The position numbers and the translations under genes are program-made. 47,442 nt of DNA. Source: Roseospira marina. GTDB lineage: Bacteria; Pseudomonadota; Alphaproteobacteria; Rhodospirillales; Rhodospirillaceae. Positions 1 to 7,325 of this stretch are shown piece by piece. The DNA is taken from the NCBI RefSeq assembly GCF_014197855.1, contig NZ_JACIGJ010000023.1, positions 1 to 47,442 of the forward strand, read 5' to 3'. The notes under the pieces are model-generated. The model ran no database searches. It was not told the DNA's origin and saw only the letters and a list, made by a program, of their open reading frames with translations. Numbering within the stretch: position 1 is the first letter of the stretch; each line of letters opens with the position of its first letter.

Positions 1-93
1 GCCTCCCTGGCAGTCTGTGTCGTGTCGCAACTACCAGTGTGTCAGGCCGTCCCGTTGTCCGCCCCTCCCCGATTTTCCGTCATGAACCTTTTT

Positions 94-1041
94 TTACAGG
101 GTGTTTTTGGCGGTTTCGCTCAGCCAGGTCAGGGCGCCCTTGGTCGAGGTCCATGTCTCCCCGCTGGACAGGACGTAGAGGACTGCCTCGTCCTTCGATC
201 CCAGGGCGTAGTGGGGCGGGGTCTGGTTCGGCAGGTGCTTCTCGCCAAGCAGGTACGCCGGCACATGGGGGTTATTCTTGATCGCCGCGACCAAAGCCTT
301 GTTCGCCACCGACGTGGCCCCGCCCTGTTTGTATTTCAGCAGGGCGTCGGTATAGCCCCATTCGGCGAAGTCCGGCTCCTCGTACTCGTCGAGCAGCTCC
401 CGGGTGGCCTCGAACAGGTTCAGGTGCAGCAGTTTCGGCGCCAGCACATGGCGGAGGCCCATATTGTCATTGGGGCACAGCCGGAGCATGTCGCGCCAGT
501 GGGCCACGGCCTCATCGCGGTCCCCCATCTCCCAGAGGCACTCGGCCAGGGCCGCCCGGGCGCGCATGTAGGGGCGCGTTTCCAGGATCCCCCAGAAGTG
601 CCCCTCCTCCTCCTCGAAGGCCTCCTCCCCCAGGACGTGCCGCACGGCCTCTTCCCCGGCGGCCACGGCCCTTTCCAGGGCGGCCCGCCTCTCGACGACG
701 CCCTTGGCCTCCTCCTCGGCCAGCAGCAGCCAGGCGTTGGCGCAGAGATCCGAGATCCCGAGCGCCTGTTTCGCCAGGGCGACGCGCTCCCGTTTCGTCC
801 CGCACTCCCAGGCATCATACATGATGTCCTGCGCCGCGTGGAGCGGATCGGCCTCCGCCTCGCCCAGGAGATCGTCGGCCAGCAGGCTCCTCTGGAGGTT
901 GGCCATCATCTTTTCCATGGCCACCCGCGGGGGAAGGTCCTCCGGAAGCGGGGCCGGGGACGTTTCGGCTTTCCGGCGTTTCCGGGGCGCCGGCTTGGGG
1001 GCCTTCGTGCCGTCCTTGCGGCGGTTCTTGCTGACGGGCAC
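94..1041 (-). CDS. TPR-repeat protein, ST7-like
   Basis: A 315-residue protein from a GTG start. The start is chosen because an AGGGGAG ribosome site (about 1049-1055) lies 7-8 bases upstream; an upstream in-frame ATG at 1095 has no such site. The N-terminal ~45 residues are Lys/Arg/Pro-rich and low-complexity. The rest is helical and contains TPR-like segments (ARAALAECLWEMGDRDEAVAHWR and the following helices, then NLFEATRELLDEYEEPDFAEW). This arrangement resembles bacterial relatives of the ST7 family that occur on plasmids and islands; the family assignment is from memory. TPR folds mediate protein-protein contacts, and no enzymatic motif is visible. It follows the parB-like gene on the same strand, and the 3' end of that ORF overlaps its first ~136 bases. 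A perfect 9-bp hairpin (1084-1113) sits in its leader. Its function is unknown. Confidence 0.7.
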   Translation of the reverse strand: MPVSKNRRKDGTKAPKPAPRKRRKAETSPAPLPEDLPPRVAMEKMMANLQRSLLADDLLGEAEADPLHAAQDIMYDAWECGTKRERVALAKQALGISDLCANAWLLLAEEEAKGVVERRAALERAVAAGEEAVRHVLGEEAFEEEEGHFWGILETRPYMRARAALAECLWEMGDRDEAVAHWRDMLRLCPNDNMGLRHVLAPKLLHLNLFEATRELLDEYEEPDFAEWGYTDALLKYKQGGATSVANKALVAAIKNNPHVPAYLLGEKHLPNQTPPHYALGSKDEAVLYVLSSGETWTSTKGALTWLSETAKNTL

Positions 1042-2222
1042 GCGCGCTCTCCCCTCTGATACTGAGCAACACTCGCATTGACTCGGCGGGCCCATGGTCT
1101 CAACGGCCCGCCGAAGAAGATGAGTCCTTGATTTTCTCGCCGCAGCGCCCCTTCGGGGCGCGCGGCTCCGCGGCTCAGGTCCTCGCCCTCGCCATACGCC
1201 CCGAGAATGCGGTCGATCTCGGCCAGCAGGCTGTGCCGTTCGTGCTCCTCAGCCTCCGTCCTTGGGGACGGCTCGCCCGTGAGGGGGCGCATACCGTTGG
1301 TGTGGCCGTAGGGGAAGTCCGGCGCGGCCTCGACCCATGCCCAGCCCTCGGCCTTGATCTCGCCCGCCAGCGCGGTCAGTCGACCGCCGACAAGGCGCTC
1401 CAGGATTGTCATGTCCTGAAACCAGCCGCCGTCATCCTCGCTGAACAGGTCGCGCATGATGATGCCGCCGGCGGCCGCGTAGGCCTCTGCGCCCACGAAC
1501 CGCGCCCGGCGGTCGTCGGCCGGGATCGCCGTCTCCGTCAGCAGGCGGCGGATGGTGAAGGAGGGGCGAACCTGCCCATAGCTGGACAGCGTCTCCCAGA
1601 CCTGCTCCTGCCGCGCATGGTCGTCGGTGACCGTGAACGCCATGAGTTGTTCGAGATCCATCTCACCTTCGGCGTACTGGGCGAGCAGGCGCGGCGAGAC
1701 GGCGGTCAGTTTCAGGCGCTGGCGCACCACGGCGGGGGTGACGAAGAATCGCGCCGCGATATCCTCAATGGACAGGCCGCCCTTCTGAAGGGTCTGGAAG
1801 GCGCGGAACTGGTCGAGCGGATGCAGCGCCTCGCGGTGGACGTTCTCGGCCAGCGAATCTTCCGCGCCGCTGCCGTCCTCCCGCACGATGCAGGGGACGG
1901 GCGCGGTGCGGGCCAGCCGCTTCTGCTTCACCAGAAGCTGAAGCGCGCGGAACCGCCGCCCGCCGGCCGGAACCTCATAGGCGCCGGTCTCGTTGCCGTC
2001 CTCGTCCCGGATCGGGCGGACGGCCAGCGATTGCAGCAGCGTTCTGTTCGCGATGTCCTCGGCCAGGTCCTCAATGGACTGCCCGGCCTTGACCTTGCGG
2101 ACATTGGCCTGCGAGAGGACCAGCTTGTTGAACGGGATCTCCCGGACAGGGCTCAGGTTGACCTTGCCGGGCTTCGATTTGCCCGGGGCGGTCTTCTTTG
2201 TGTTCGTTGTCGTGGTCGTCAT
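906..2222 (-). CDS. ParB-like partition protein, C-terminally truncated
   Basis: A 438-residue ORF. Residues ~25-110 form the ParB N-terminal domain with GRRFRAL (box II / CTP-binding region) and AENVHRE (ENxxR motif). Residues ~130-210 form the HTH domain (SIEDIAARFFVTPAVVRQRL). Residues ~210-345 match the long alphaproteobacterial plasmid/ICE ParB-like family. Those proteins normally run to 600-700 residues. Here recognisable sequence stops near residue 345-360, and the tail (about 1130-906) is Arg/Pro-rich and is read in another frame through the start of the TPR gene, so it looks like read-through after a deletion. Such proteins are thought to act in maintenance or gene regulation of mobile elements. 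Start: ATG with GGAGAC upstream. The leader carries hairpin element copy 1. Confidence 0.8.
   Translation of the reverse strand: MTTTTTNTKKTAPGKSKPGKVNLSPVREIPFNKLVLSQANVRKVKAGQSIEDLAEDIANRTLLQSLAVRPIRDEDGNETGAYEVPAGGRRFRALQLLVKQKRLARTAPVPCIVREDGSGAEDSLAENVHREALHPLDQFRAFQTLQKGGLSIEDIAARFFVTPAVVRQRLKLTAVSPRLLAQYAEGEMDLEQLMAFTVTDDHARQEQVWETLSSYGQVRPSFTIRRLLTETAIPADDRRARFVGAEAYAAAGGIIMRDLFSEDDGGWFQDMTILERLVGGRLTALAGEIKAEGWAWVEAAPDFPYGHTNGMRPLTGEPSPRTEAEEHERHSLLAEIDRILGAYGEGEDLSRGAARPEGALRRENQGLIFFGGPLRPWARRVNASVAQYQRGERACPSARTAARTARRPPSRRPGNAGKPKRPRPRFRRTFPRGWPWKR
1084..1113 (-). other. Perfect 9-bp hairpin in TPR gene leader
   Basis: CGGCGGGCC at 1084-1092 is the exact reverse complement of GGCCCGCCG at 1105-1113. 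It lies about 43 bases upstream of the GTG start of the TPR gene. A second very stable hairpin with a TTCG loop (GCGCCCC/GGGGCGC, about 1143-1160) lies just beyond it. Neither is followed by a T-run on either strand. They could be leader structures, or scars of the event that truncated the parB-like gene. Confidence 0.5.
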
Positions 2223-2248
2223 GGTGACGTCTCCTTCGTTGGTGTTGC

Positions 2249-2320
2249 GACGGACCGGAGAAGGACCCTCCCTCTCCGCTCGAATCCGTCACAAAACCGA
2301 AGACGTCCTTTGACTCTGAC
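2249..2320 (-). promoter_or_regulatory. Structured 5' leader, copy 1 (parB-like gene)
   Basis: Read on the minus strand, an outer stem GACGGA (2285-2290) pairs with TCCGTC (2249-2254). Nested inside it, CGGAGA (2273-2278) pairs with TCTCCG (2256-2261). The inner loop is purine-rich (GGGAGGGT). Upstream lies a conserved box, GTC-AAAGGACGTCTTCGG-TTTTGT. The outer stem ends 26 bases before the ATG, and an AAGGAGAC ribosome site follows it. The inner TCTCC strand is complementary to the GGAGA of that ribosome site, so the two could compete. Confidence 0.75.
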
Positions 2321-2699
2321 TGGCACCGCCGGGCGCGATGCCGGGGATGTTCCTCACCTCCGCCCCCGCCATCGCCAAGGCGTGGGCAATCTCCTCCAGC
2401 GGCGCGTAGGACAGCGCATGGCGCGGCGGCGGACAGGGTGGCCGCCCGACGGCGGGCATGGGACCGCGCACCACCAGATCGAACAGCACGTCGAAGGGCA
2501 TGGCGCGGCTATCGATCACCGGCAGGCCCGCCGCAAGGCAGGCGGCCTTGATCGGTTCCACGTCATAGCCGGACAGGGTTGCGCCCGCGCCGAAATACAG
2601 CGTGAAACCGCCATGCCCGATGGACAAATGCCCGCCCGGCGTGGCGAGCGCGCCCGTGATAACCTCGGCGGTATGGGTGGAAATGGACTCGTGCGTCAT
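2289..2699 (-). CDS. Unknown 136-residue element protein
   Basis: I do not recognise the family. The protein is small and soluble with no signal peptide or membrane span. It has a Gly-rich N-terminal half (GGHLSIGHGGFTLYFGAGAT), then LPVIDSRAMPFDVLFDLVVRGP, a proline-rich stretch (PPCPPPRHA) and a helical C-terminus. The start is supported by GGAGACC directly upstream of the ATG. It lies upstream of parB-like on the same strand. Its last ten codons and its TGA fall inside the conserved box and first stem of the parB leader (2289-2320). That suggests the leader was placed against this gene's end, or that the two are transcribed together. Its own leader carries hairpin copy 2. Confidence 0.6.
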   Translation of the reverse strand: MTHESISTHTAEVITGALATPGGHLSIGHGGFTLYFGAGATLSGYDVEPIKAACLAAGLPVIDSRAMPFDVLFDLVVRGPMPAVGRPPCPPPRHALSYAPLEEIAHALAMAGAEVRNIPGIAPGGASQSQRTSSVL

Positions 2700-2713
2700 G
2701 GTCAGGTCTCCGT

Positions 2714-2782
2714 GACGGACCGACGGAAGCCCTCTCCCGTCTCTGAAAACCCGTCACGAAGACCCGAACGGCCTCTGACTCT
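2714..2782 (-). promoter_or_regulatory. Structured 5' leader, copy 2 (136-residue gene)
   Basis: On the minus strand the outer stem is GACGG (2751-2755) with CCGTC (2714-2718), and the inner stem is GACGG (2737-2741) with CCGTC (2722-2726). The inner stem bases differ completely from the GGAGA/TCTCC stems of copies 1, 3 and 4, yet pairing is preserved. The outer stem ends 14 bases before the ATG and abuts the GGAGACC ribosome site. The upstream box here is CAGAGTCAGAGG-CCG-TTCGGGTCTTCGT, a diverged version of that in copy 1. Confidence 0.7.
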
Positions 2783-3034
2783 GGGGCGTTGGATGTATAA
2801 TAAGTTGTTATTTGCTCTTTAGTATATTATACAGGGAGTTGTTTTCGCTTGGTGCCCATCTCGGTCGCTCAGACATTAATCAACTGTGTCAATATACGGA
2901 CGAATGTTACTAGTAGACTCAGGGGCAATGATAGCTTGGATCGTATTTCGCGCGGACTCTCTTCGACCTTGATCAAAGAAAATAAACGTAGATTTTTTAC
3001 TTAATATGCCGATGGGCATCAAGGGAGAAGTGGA

Positions 3035-3916
3035 GTGTCTACCTATTTTACGGATCGTGAATACGGAACACGGCCCCAAACAATCGAAATCATCGATGAG
3101 CGTTTGTGGGCCGGCCTCTCCAGCTTGATCCAGACGGGAATTGGCAACGGCTCATTTGGCTTGCGCTTTCCGGAACAGTGCCCAGACGGGAACGGTCCAT
3201 GCGGATGTGACGAGGCGGCCTTCCGCCAGGTGCTAGGCGCCGAGGTGCCTTGGATCGAATGGCCGCTTTCTCCGAACGTTGTGCCTGACACGCCAGTGAT
3301 CCTCGATCTACTCGAGTTTTGCGCCAGCGCCGTGGGTGAGCCGATTCAGGGCGCTTATCATTCCTACTATCGTCACCATCACTTGAGTTGGGATCGAGAC
3401 GCTGGCCTTGCGCGATTTGTGGCCGACGTGAACCTCCTGTTTCGCCGCAACGCTGTCGCCTATGAACTCACAGCGACCGGACAGGCCCGTCGCCTTCTTC
3501 CGCAGGCGATAGCCAGTACGATCGGCTGGGCCTTGTTTCACACCGATGACGCGGAAACCGACAGGCTTCTTGAAGCCGCACGACAGCGAATTCTCTCGCC
3601 AAAGCCCGATGATCGCCGCGATGCGTTGGAAAAGCTGTGGGATGCGTTTGAGCGGCTGAAGACGTTGGAACCGGGGGCCGACAAGCGCGCGCAGGCCGAT
3701 GCACTGCTCGACCGTGTCGCCGCGCCGGGTTCGGGTTTTCGCCAAGCGCTCGGGCGCGAAGCCGCCGAACTGACCAAAGTTGGGAATAACTTTCGCATTC
3801 GTCACTCTGAGACGACGCAGGAAGTGCTGACTTCTCTCGATCAGGTCGATTACCTTTTTACCCGCATGTTCGCATTCGTGCGCGTGATTCTGAGAGGAAC
3901 CAACCGTGGCGGATGA
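3035..3916 (+). CDS. Putative abortive-infection partner protein
   Basis: A 293-residue protein with a GTG start and an excellent AAGGGAG site (3021-3027) seven bases upstream. I do not recognise the N-terminal domain (residues ~1-190). The C-terminal end (about 245-285) has RIRHSE followed by a hydrophobic helix (VDYLFTRMFAFVRVIL). This resembles the C-termini of abortive-infection / DUF4145-HEPN-like proteins, but the canonical R-x4-6-H catalytic signature is not clear. It overlaps the next gene by 11 bases, so the two are translationally coupled. It is on the plus strand amid minus-strand backbone genes and is preceded by an AT-rich promoter region (2790-3020). A defence role is inferred from the partner gene. 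Confidence 0.5.
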   Translation: MSTYFTDREYGTRPQTIEIIDERLWAGLSSLIQTGIGNGSFGLRFPEQCPDGNGPCGCDEAAFRQVLGAEVPWIEWPLSPNVVPDTPVILDLLEFCASAVGEPIQGAYHSYYRHHHLSWDRDAGLARFVADVNLLFRRNAVAYELTATGQARRLLPQAIASTIGWALFHTDDAETDRLLEAARQRILSPKPDDRRDALEKLWDAFERLKTLEPGADKRAQADALLDRVAAPGSGFRQALGREAAELTKVGNNFRIRHSETTQEVLTSLDQVDYLFTRMFAFVRVILRGTNRGG

Positions 3917-5228
3917 CCTCTATGGGCGCGTCGCCGGCCTCCTTCAGGGGATGACCCACGACCAACTCAGCGAGGAGCCGCAGCGGGTCGCGGGCTTGGT
4001 TGTGCCATCCGAGAAGGGCTTGTCAAGGCGGCAGCGTATCGAACAAGCGCTGGCGAACCTGACACAGAAGCAATTGGCGCGACTCGCGCTGAAGTTTGGG
4101 GCGGATCGTGGCGACATCCCCCTTGATGAAGCGGGCCGCAAGGTACTCGAAGCAAACGACCCGCCTATATCTCACATTACACGACGAGACCTCGCACGTG
4201 TCTTCGGAGACGATCTCGCCGGCGAGCGCGGCACGGTGGAAATCGTCGGACGCTATTTTGTCCTTTCCACACCGATTGAAGACCTCCTCGGAAGCAGTGG
4301 ACAAAGCCTGCGTGACCAAATCGACCGGCATATGGATCAGAATCCGGGCGACTGGTCGGTGGAACATTTATTCAGTGAAATCGGTGCCTTTGATTGCTCC
4401 AACGCCAGATTTGGCGCATTGCTCGAAGAAGCCGTTCATCCGCTTTCCCGGTCAGGTGATGATCAAGCGGGGATAGTCGTCGCCCTGAACAAGATTCTCG
4501 CGCGCGATGGATACGAGCTCGTGCAGGAAAGTGAGCTCTCCGGTCATCCGATTTTCGGCTTCCGTCCTGTCGTGCGTGGTGTCGGTGGTCGACCCAAGAA
4601 CTTGATCTTTGCCTCGCGAGGACCGAAGTCTGAGATCGGCTTCGCCGATGCGATCAACAACGACATCGTCATTCTGTCTGGCGAAGAGAGTTGCTTGGTC
4701 TACGACCGGCCGATCGGCGCGAGCGGCCTTCTATGGTCGGAACTCGTCACTTGGTGGGGCGAGATTACGCCGGGGGCGGATGCCGCAAAACTCGGAGCCC
4801 GCCTCCAAGAATCCTTAGCCTCGGACGCAGAGCGCAAGCTTTTCGCGACCTACTTTAAGGCCTATCGGTCCACTCTCGGCGAGGCGCTGCCTGCGCTCCT
4901 ACCCCAAGTCTACCTTCACTATGATCCCGCCGTCGTGAAAACCCTGCGCCGCCGGCTTCCGCTACCGCGTCAGCGCATGGACTTCCTGATACTGCTTCCG
5001 AGCCGTCAGCGCATCGTGATCGAGGTTGACGGCAAGCATCACTTTTCGGAAAACGACCTTCCGTCATTGAAGGTCTATGCCAACATGGTGTCGGCCGACC
5101 GCGAACTGCGCCTTGCCGGATACGAGGTCTATCGGTTCGGCGCAAATGAACTGGTCGGTGACAGCGCCGAGGCGAGGATCACAGATTTCTTCGACAAACT
5201 ATTTCATTTGTATCGCATACGGCAGTGA
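3906..5228 (+). CDS. AbiJ-NTD3-like protein with PD-(D/E)XK nuclease end
   Basis: A 440-residue protein with a GTG start inside the end of the previous gene. The middle (residues ~150-215: EIGAFDCSNARFGALLEEAV, then HPLSRSGDDQ and GYELV) matches the pattern of AbiJ N-terminal-domain-3 proteins. The C-terminal ~95 residues look like a Vsr/DUF559-type PD-(D/E)XK nuclease: RMDFLIL supplies the Asp near residue 358, and IVIEVDGKHHF supplies the E-x-DGK-x-H core near residue 372. Proteins of this layout are usually phage-defence or abortive-infection effectors that cleave nucleic acid. The fold assignments rest on motif pattern and memory. With the upstream gene it forms a two-gene cargo unit. Confidence 0.6.
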   Translation: MADDLYGRVAGLLQGMTHDQLSEEPQRVAGLVVPSEKGLSRRQRIEQALANLTQKQLARLALKFGADRGDIPLDEAGRKVLEANDPPISHITRRDLARVFGDDLAGERGTVEIVGRYFVLSTPIEDLLGSSGQSLRDQIDRHMDQNPGDWSVEHLFSEIGAFDCSNARFGALLEEAVHPLSRSGDDQAGIVVALNKILARDGYELVQESELSGHPIFGFRPVVRGVGGRPKNLIFASRGPKSEIGFADAINNDIVILSGEESCLVYDRPIGASGLLWSELVTWWGEITPGADAAKLGARLQESLASDAERKLFATYFKAYRSTLGEALPALLPQVYLHYDPAVVKTLRRRLPLPRQRMDFLILLPSRQRIVIEVDGKHHFSENDLPSLKVYANMVSADRELRLAGYEVYRFGANELVGDSAEARITDFFDKLFHLYRIRQ

Positions 5229-5370
5229 ACTTGCTTGCTGACGTACCAAGCGCCGAGGGCCACAACGGCTCGAGAGTTGATAGGCAGCTTCCCGCCCATA
5301 CAGTTGTAGCATATTGAACCGGCCCGGAACGACCCCCGCCAGCTCTTGAGCGAGGACCGTGTCAGATCGC

Positions 5371-5595
5371 TCAGGCCCCGACGCCATCATGATCGGTGAG
5401 GACCATGTCGGGCGTGAGGCTGACGAAGAGCGGCTGGATGTTGACGGTGTTGCCGTCCTCATCCGGCGTGATGGCGACGATGGCCGAGGCCGGTTGGCCG
5501 TTTACGAAGCAGGAGAACAGGGCGAGATTGTCGTAATCGCCGCTGGTCAGCGCCTCGAACGCGTCTTGGTGGGCGGGGGTGATGTTGGTGCTCAT
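5371..5595 (-). CDS. Small conserved element protein (74 aa)
   Basis: A small acidic protein (SCFVNGQPASAIVAITPDE, then LFVSLTPDMVLTDHDG). Similar small proteins lie beside DUF2958 genes in alphaproteobacterial plasmids and ICEs, and their function is unknown. The start is set by GGAGGCGACC immediately before ATG at 5595. It lies 11 bases downstream of the DUF2958 gene, so it is probably the second cistron of a two-gene operon controlled by the structured leader at 5990-6059. Confidence 0.7.
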   Translation of the reverse strand: MSTNITPAHQDAFEALTSGDYDNLALFSCFVNGQPASAIVAITPDEDGNTVNIQPLFVSLTPDMVLTDHDGVGA

Positions 5596-5606
5596 GGTCG
5601 CCTCCC

Positions 5607-5963
5607 TCAAGCTGCGATGTGGCCGGCGGTGGCCGCGTCGGCGGCATAGCGGCTGATGGGCTTGGTGGCCTTGAAGTGCCGGTCGACCTCGACAGGGAGA
5701 CCGAGCCGCCCGCGTACACCGGCCAGCTCCGCGAGCGACACATAGCCGAGTTCCGGGAAGCCGAGCCCCAGATCGCACAGGCCGAACGCGATGTCGGGCT
5801 CGTCCGGGTCGATCTCGGTCAGGAGCCAGGTGCAGCCTGCGTCCGGCGTGAACAGCTTCACGACGGGGTGGAAGTCGATCTCGTCTTCGGTGCCGCGCAC
5901 CGGATCCTGACGGCGGCCGTTGGCCAGCAAACGGTCGTAGATGGATTTCGGCAGAAAGGTCAT
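5607..5963 (-). CDS. DUF2958 domain protein
   Basis: A 118-residue protein made almost entirely of the DUF2958 domain: LPKSIYDRLLANGRRQD, then PVVKLFTPDAGCTWLLTEID, FGLCDLGLGFPELGYVSLAE and LPVEVDRHFKATKPISRY. The family is a marker of plasmid and ICE backbones in alphaproteobacteria, but its biochemical role is not established. The ATG has GAGGAGAC upstream, and the leader carries hairpin copy 3. The C-terminal residues AADAATAGHIAA look like a small extension. The 74-residue gene follows closely. Confidence 0.88.
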   Translation of the reverse strand: MTFLPKSIYDRLLANGRRQDPVRGTEDEIDFHPVVKLFTPDAGCTWLLTEIDPDEPDIAFGLCDLGLGFPELGYVSLAELAGVRGRLGLPVEVDRHFKATKPISRYAADAATAGHIAA

Positions 5964-5989
5964 GGGTCGTCTCCTCGTTTTGTTGAACC

Positions 5990-6059
5990 GACGGGGTGGA
6001 GAAGGCCCCTCCCTCTCCGTTCAAACCCGTCAACAAAACCGAAGACGTCCTCTTCCTCT
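5990..6059 (-). promoter_or_regulatory. Structured 5' leader, copy 3 (DUF2958 gene)
   Basis: On the minus strand the outer stem is GACGGG (6026-6031) with CCCGTC (5990-5995), and the inner stem is GGAGA (6014-6018) with TCTCC (5998-6002). The sixth outer pair is G-C here but A-T in copy 1, a compensatory change. The upstream box (AGAGGAAGAGGACGTCTTCGG then TTTTGT) is nearly identical to that of copy 4. There are 26 bases between the outer stem and the ATG. Confidence 0.75.
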
Positions 6060-6185
6060 ATGGTCGCGTGGTGGGCAGCGCGTCGATCATTTCAGGCAAT
6101 ACAAAAGGGGAAATGCTGGCCGACGTGCCGCCCGGTTCCGCCGATGCCGGAGCGGATACGCCGGACGAGAAGCGGTCCCGGGCGA

Positions 6186-6491
6186 TCAGGCGGAGATGTA
6201 GGGCTTGACGTCGATGGTGTCGGCGCGACCGCGCATGGTGAAGACATCGAACTGGACCTGCATCGGCAACAGAAGCTCCATCGAAACGCTGAAGGCCTTC
6301 TCGATGCGCAAGGCCATTTCGGGGGACAGGGCCGCCTTCTCGTTGACGAGATCGGACAGGGTCGCGCGACGCACGCCCAGGATTTTTGCGGCCCGGGACA
6401 CGGACAGACCCAGTTCGGCGAAGATTTCCTCCCGGATGAATTCGCCCGGATGGACGGGCTTCATGCCGATTTTTTCAATCCGCTCGCTCAT
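6186..6491 (-). CDS. higA: HigA-family antitoxin (orphan)
   Basis: A 101-residue protein of the HigA/VapI family. It has the diagnostic PVHPGEFIREEIFAELGLS start, then the HTH (VSRAAKILGVRRATLSDLVN) and the tail LRIEKAFSVSMELLLPMQ. HigA proteins bind operator DNA and neutralise HigB ribosome-dependent RNases. The gene lies 6 bases downstream of a complete toxin/antitoxin pair and has no toxin of its own nearby, so it is either a spare antitoxin or the remnant of a second locus. The C-terminus is somewhat divergent. Confidence 0.85.
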   Translation of the reverse strand: MSERIEKIGMKPVHPGEFIREEIFAELGLSVSRAAKILGVRRATLSDLVNEKAALSPEMALRIEKAFSVSMELLLPMQVQFDVFTMRGRADTIDVKPYISA

Positions 6492-6497
6492 GGGCCT

Positions 6498-6845
6498 TCA
6501 CGCACCGTTGGGGTGAGCGTGGCTGCCTGACGCATCCGAAAAGCCGTCCAGCGACACCGGCGGACGCCCCGGAAACTCCACAGTCAGTTTCAGCGAGCCG
6601 CCCATGGCCTCGACGTAGCTGCGCAGGGTGGAGAGCATCAGGTCGCTGCGCTTTTCGAGTTGGGCCACCGTGGCCTGGCGGATACCCAGCATCTCCGCCA
6701 TCTGTGCCTGCGTGAGGTCTTGGGCCTTGCGCAGTTCTTTCAGCGTCTGATAGGCGGCATGCAGACGGTCGGCCTCGGCCTCGATCCGCGCCCGGCGCTC
6801 CGGCGGCAATTCCGCCATCTTTTCCCTCAGTGTCTTGGCCATCAT
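6498..6845 (-). CDS. XRE-family antitoxin
   Basis: A 115-residue protein. The N-terminal helix (residues ~1-35) is followed by an XRE-type helix-turn-helix (AQDLTQAQMAEMLGIRQATVAQLEKRSD, about 40-68), then a beta segment (GGSLKLTVEFPG) typical of HigA2/RelB-type antitoxins. The start codon overlaps the toxin stop by 4 bases. The toxin-first order fits HigBA-type modules, which repress their own promoter. The inverted repeat at 7204-7243 is a plausible operator. Confidence 0.85.
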   Translation of the reverse strand: MMAKTLREKMAELPPERRARIEAEADRLHAAYQTLKELRKAQDLTQAQMAEMLGIRQATVAQLEKRSDLMLSTLRSYVEAMGGSLKLTVEFPGRPPVSLDGFSDASGSHAHPNGA

Positions 6846-7198
6846 CCTCCTCCTTTCCTGCGGCTCATGTGCCGCTCGAACCTCTCGTCGGCCTTGGCCA
6901 CGAGCGTTTTGTAGAACCGTTTCTGACTGCCGCCCGATTTGTCTCCGGCCGCCAGCAGGATGGCATTGCGTTCGGGATCAAAAGCGAAGGCCACGCGCCA
7001 GACGCCATCGGCCGCCGTGCACCGCAGTTCCTTCATGTTGGCGTGCCGCGACCCATTCAGGGTATCAACATACGGGCGGCCCAGATGCGGGCCTTCGCGC
7101 TCCAACACGGCAACGCGCGCGAGGATGGCGTCCTGGACATCCTCGGCAAACGCATCGAATTCGGGCTCGAAGGCCTCGTCAAACAGCACGTCCCACAT
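6842..7198 (-). CDS. HigB/RelE-like toxin (Gp49 family)
   Basis: A 118-residue basic protein. It fits the phage-derived Gp49-like / HigB family: an N-terminal helix pair (FEPEFDAFAEDVQDAILARV), then the strand-rich core LNGSRHANMKELRCTAADGVWR, VAFAFDPERNAILLAAGDKSG, and the C-terminal SQKRFYKTLVAKADERFERH. Toxins of this group cleave mRNA on the ribosome. It is the first gene of a toxin-antitoxin operon. It lies inside the element backbone, where such modules stabilise the element. Confidence 0.85.
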   Translation of the reverse strand: MWDVLFDEAFEPEFDAFAEDVQDAILARVAVLEREGPHLGRPYVDTLNGSRHANMKELRCTAADGVWRVAFAFDPERNAILLAAGDKSGGSQKRFYKTLVAKADERFERHMSRRKGGG

Positions 7199-7203
7199 CG
7201 TTT

Positions 7204-7243
7204 AAATATAGCACAGAACCTATATAGACTTCAAGCTATATTT
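7204..7243 (-). promoter_or_regulatory. Probable operator of the toxin-antitoxin operon
   Basis: A perfect 9-bp inverted repeat, AAATATAGC (7204-7212) and GCTATATTT (7235-7243), starts 6 bases upstream of the toxin start and lies in the only AT-rich stretch nearby. Position and symmetry fit an autoregulatory site for the XRE antitoxin; the right arm may overlap the promoter. Confidence 0.55.
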
Positions 7244-7325
7244 CCGCGCCCCATATCGCGACACAGTGCCGCGCCCGGGGCGGATGCAACGCCGCTGTGT
7301 CGAGCCGTGAAGGGGAAGAGGCCGC

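Noticed and set aside
1-93. Possible gene at the left edge
   Set aside because: No start with a ribosome site and no recognisable sequence; the ORFs crossing here are antisense to the TPR gene.
1128-2822. 564-codon plus-strand ORF
   Set aside because: Antisense to the parB-like gene and the 136-residue gene; no family resemblance or ribosome site; typical GC-rich shadow frame.
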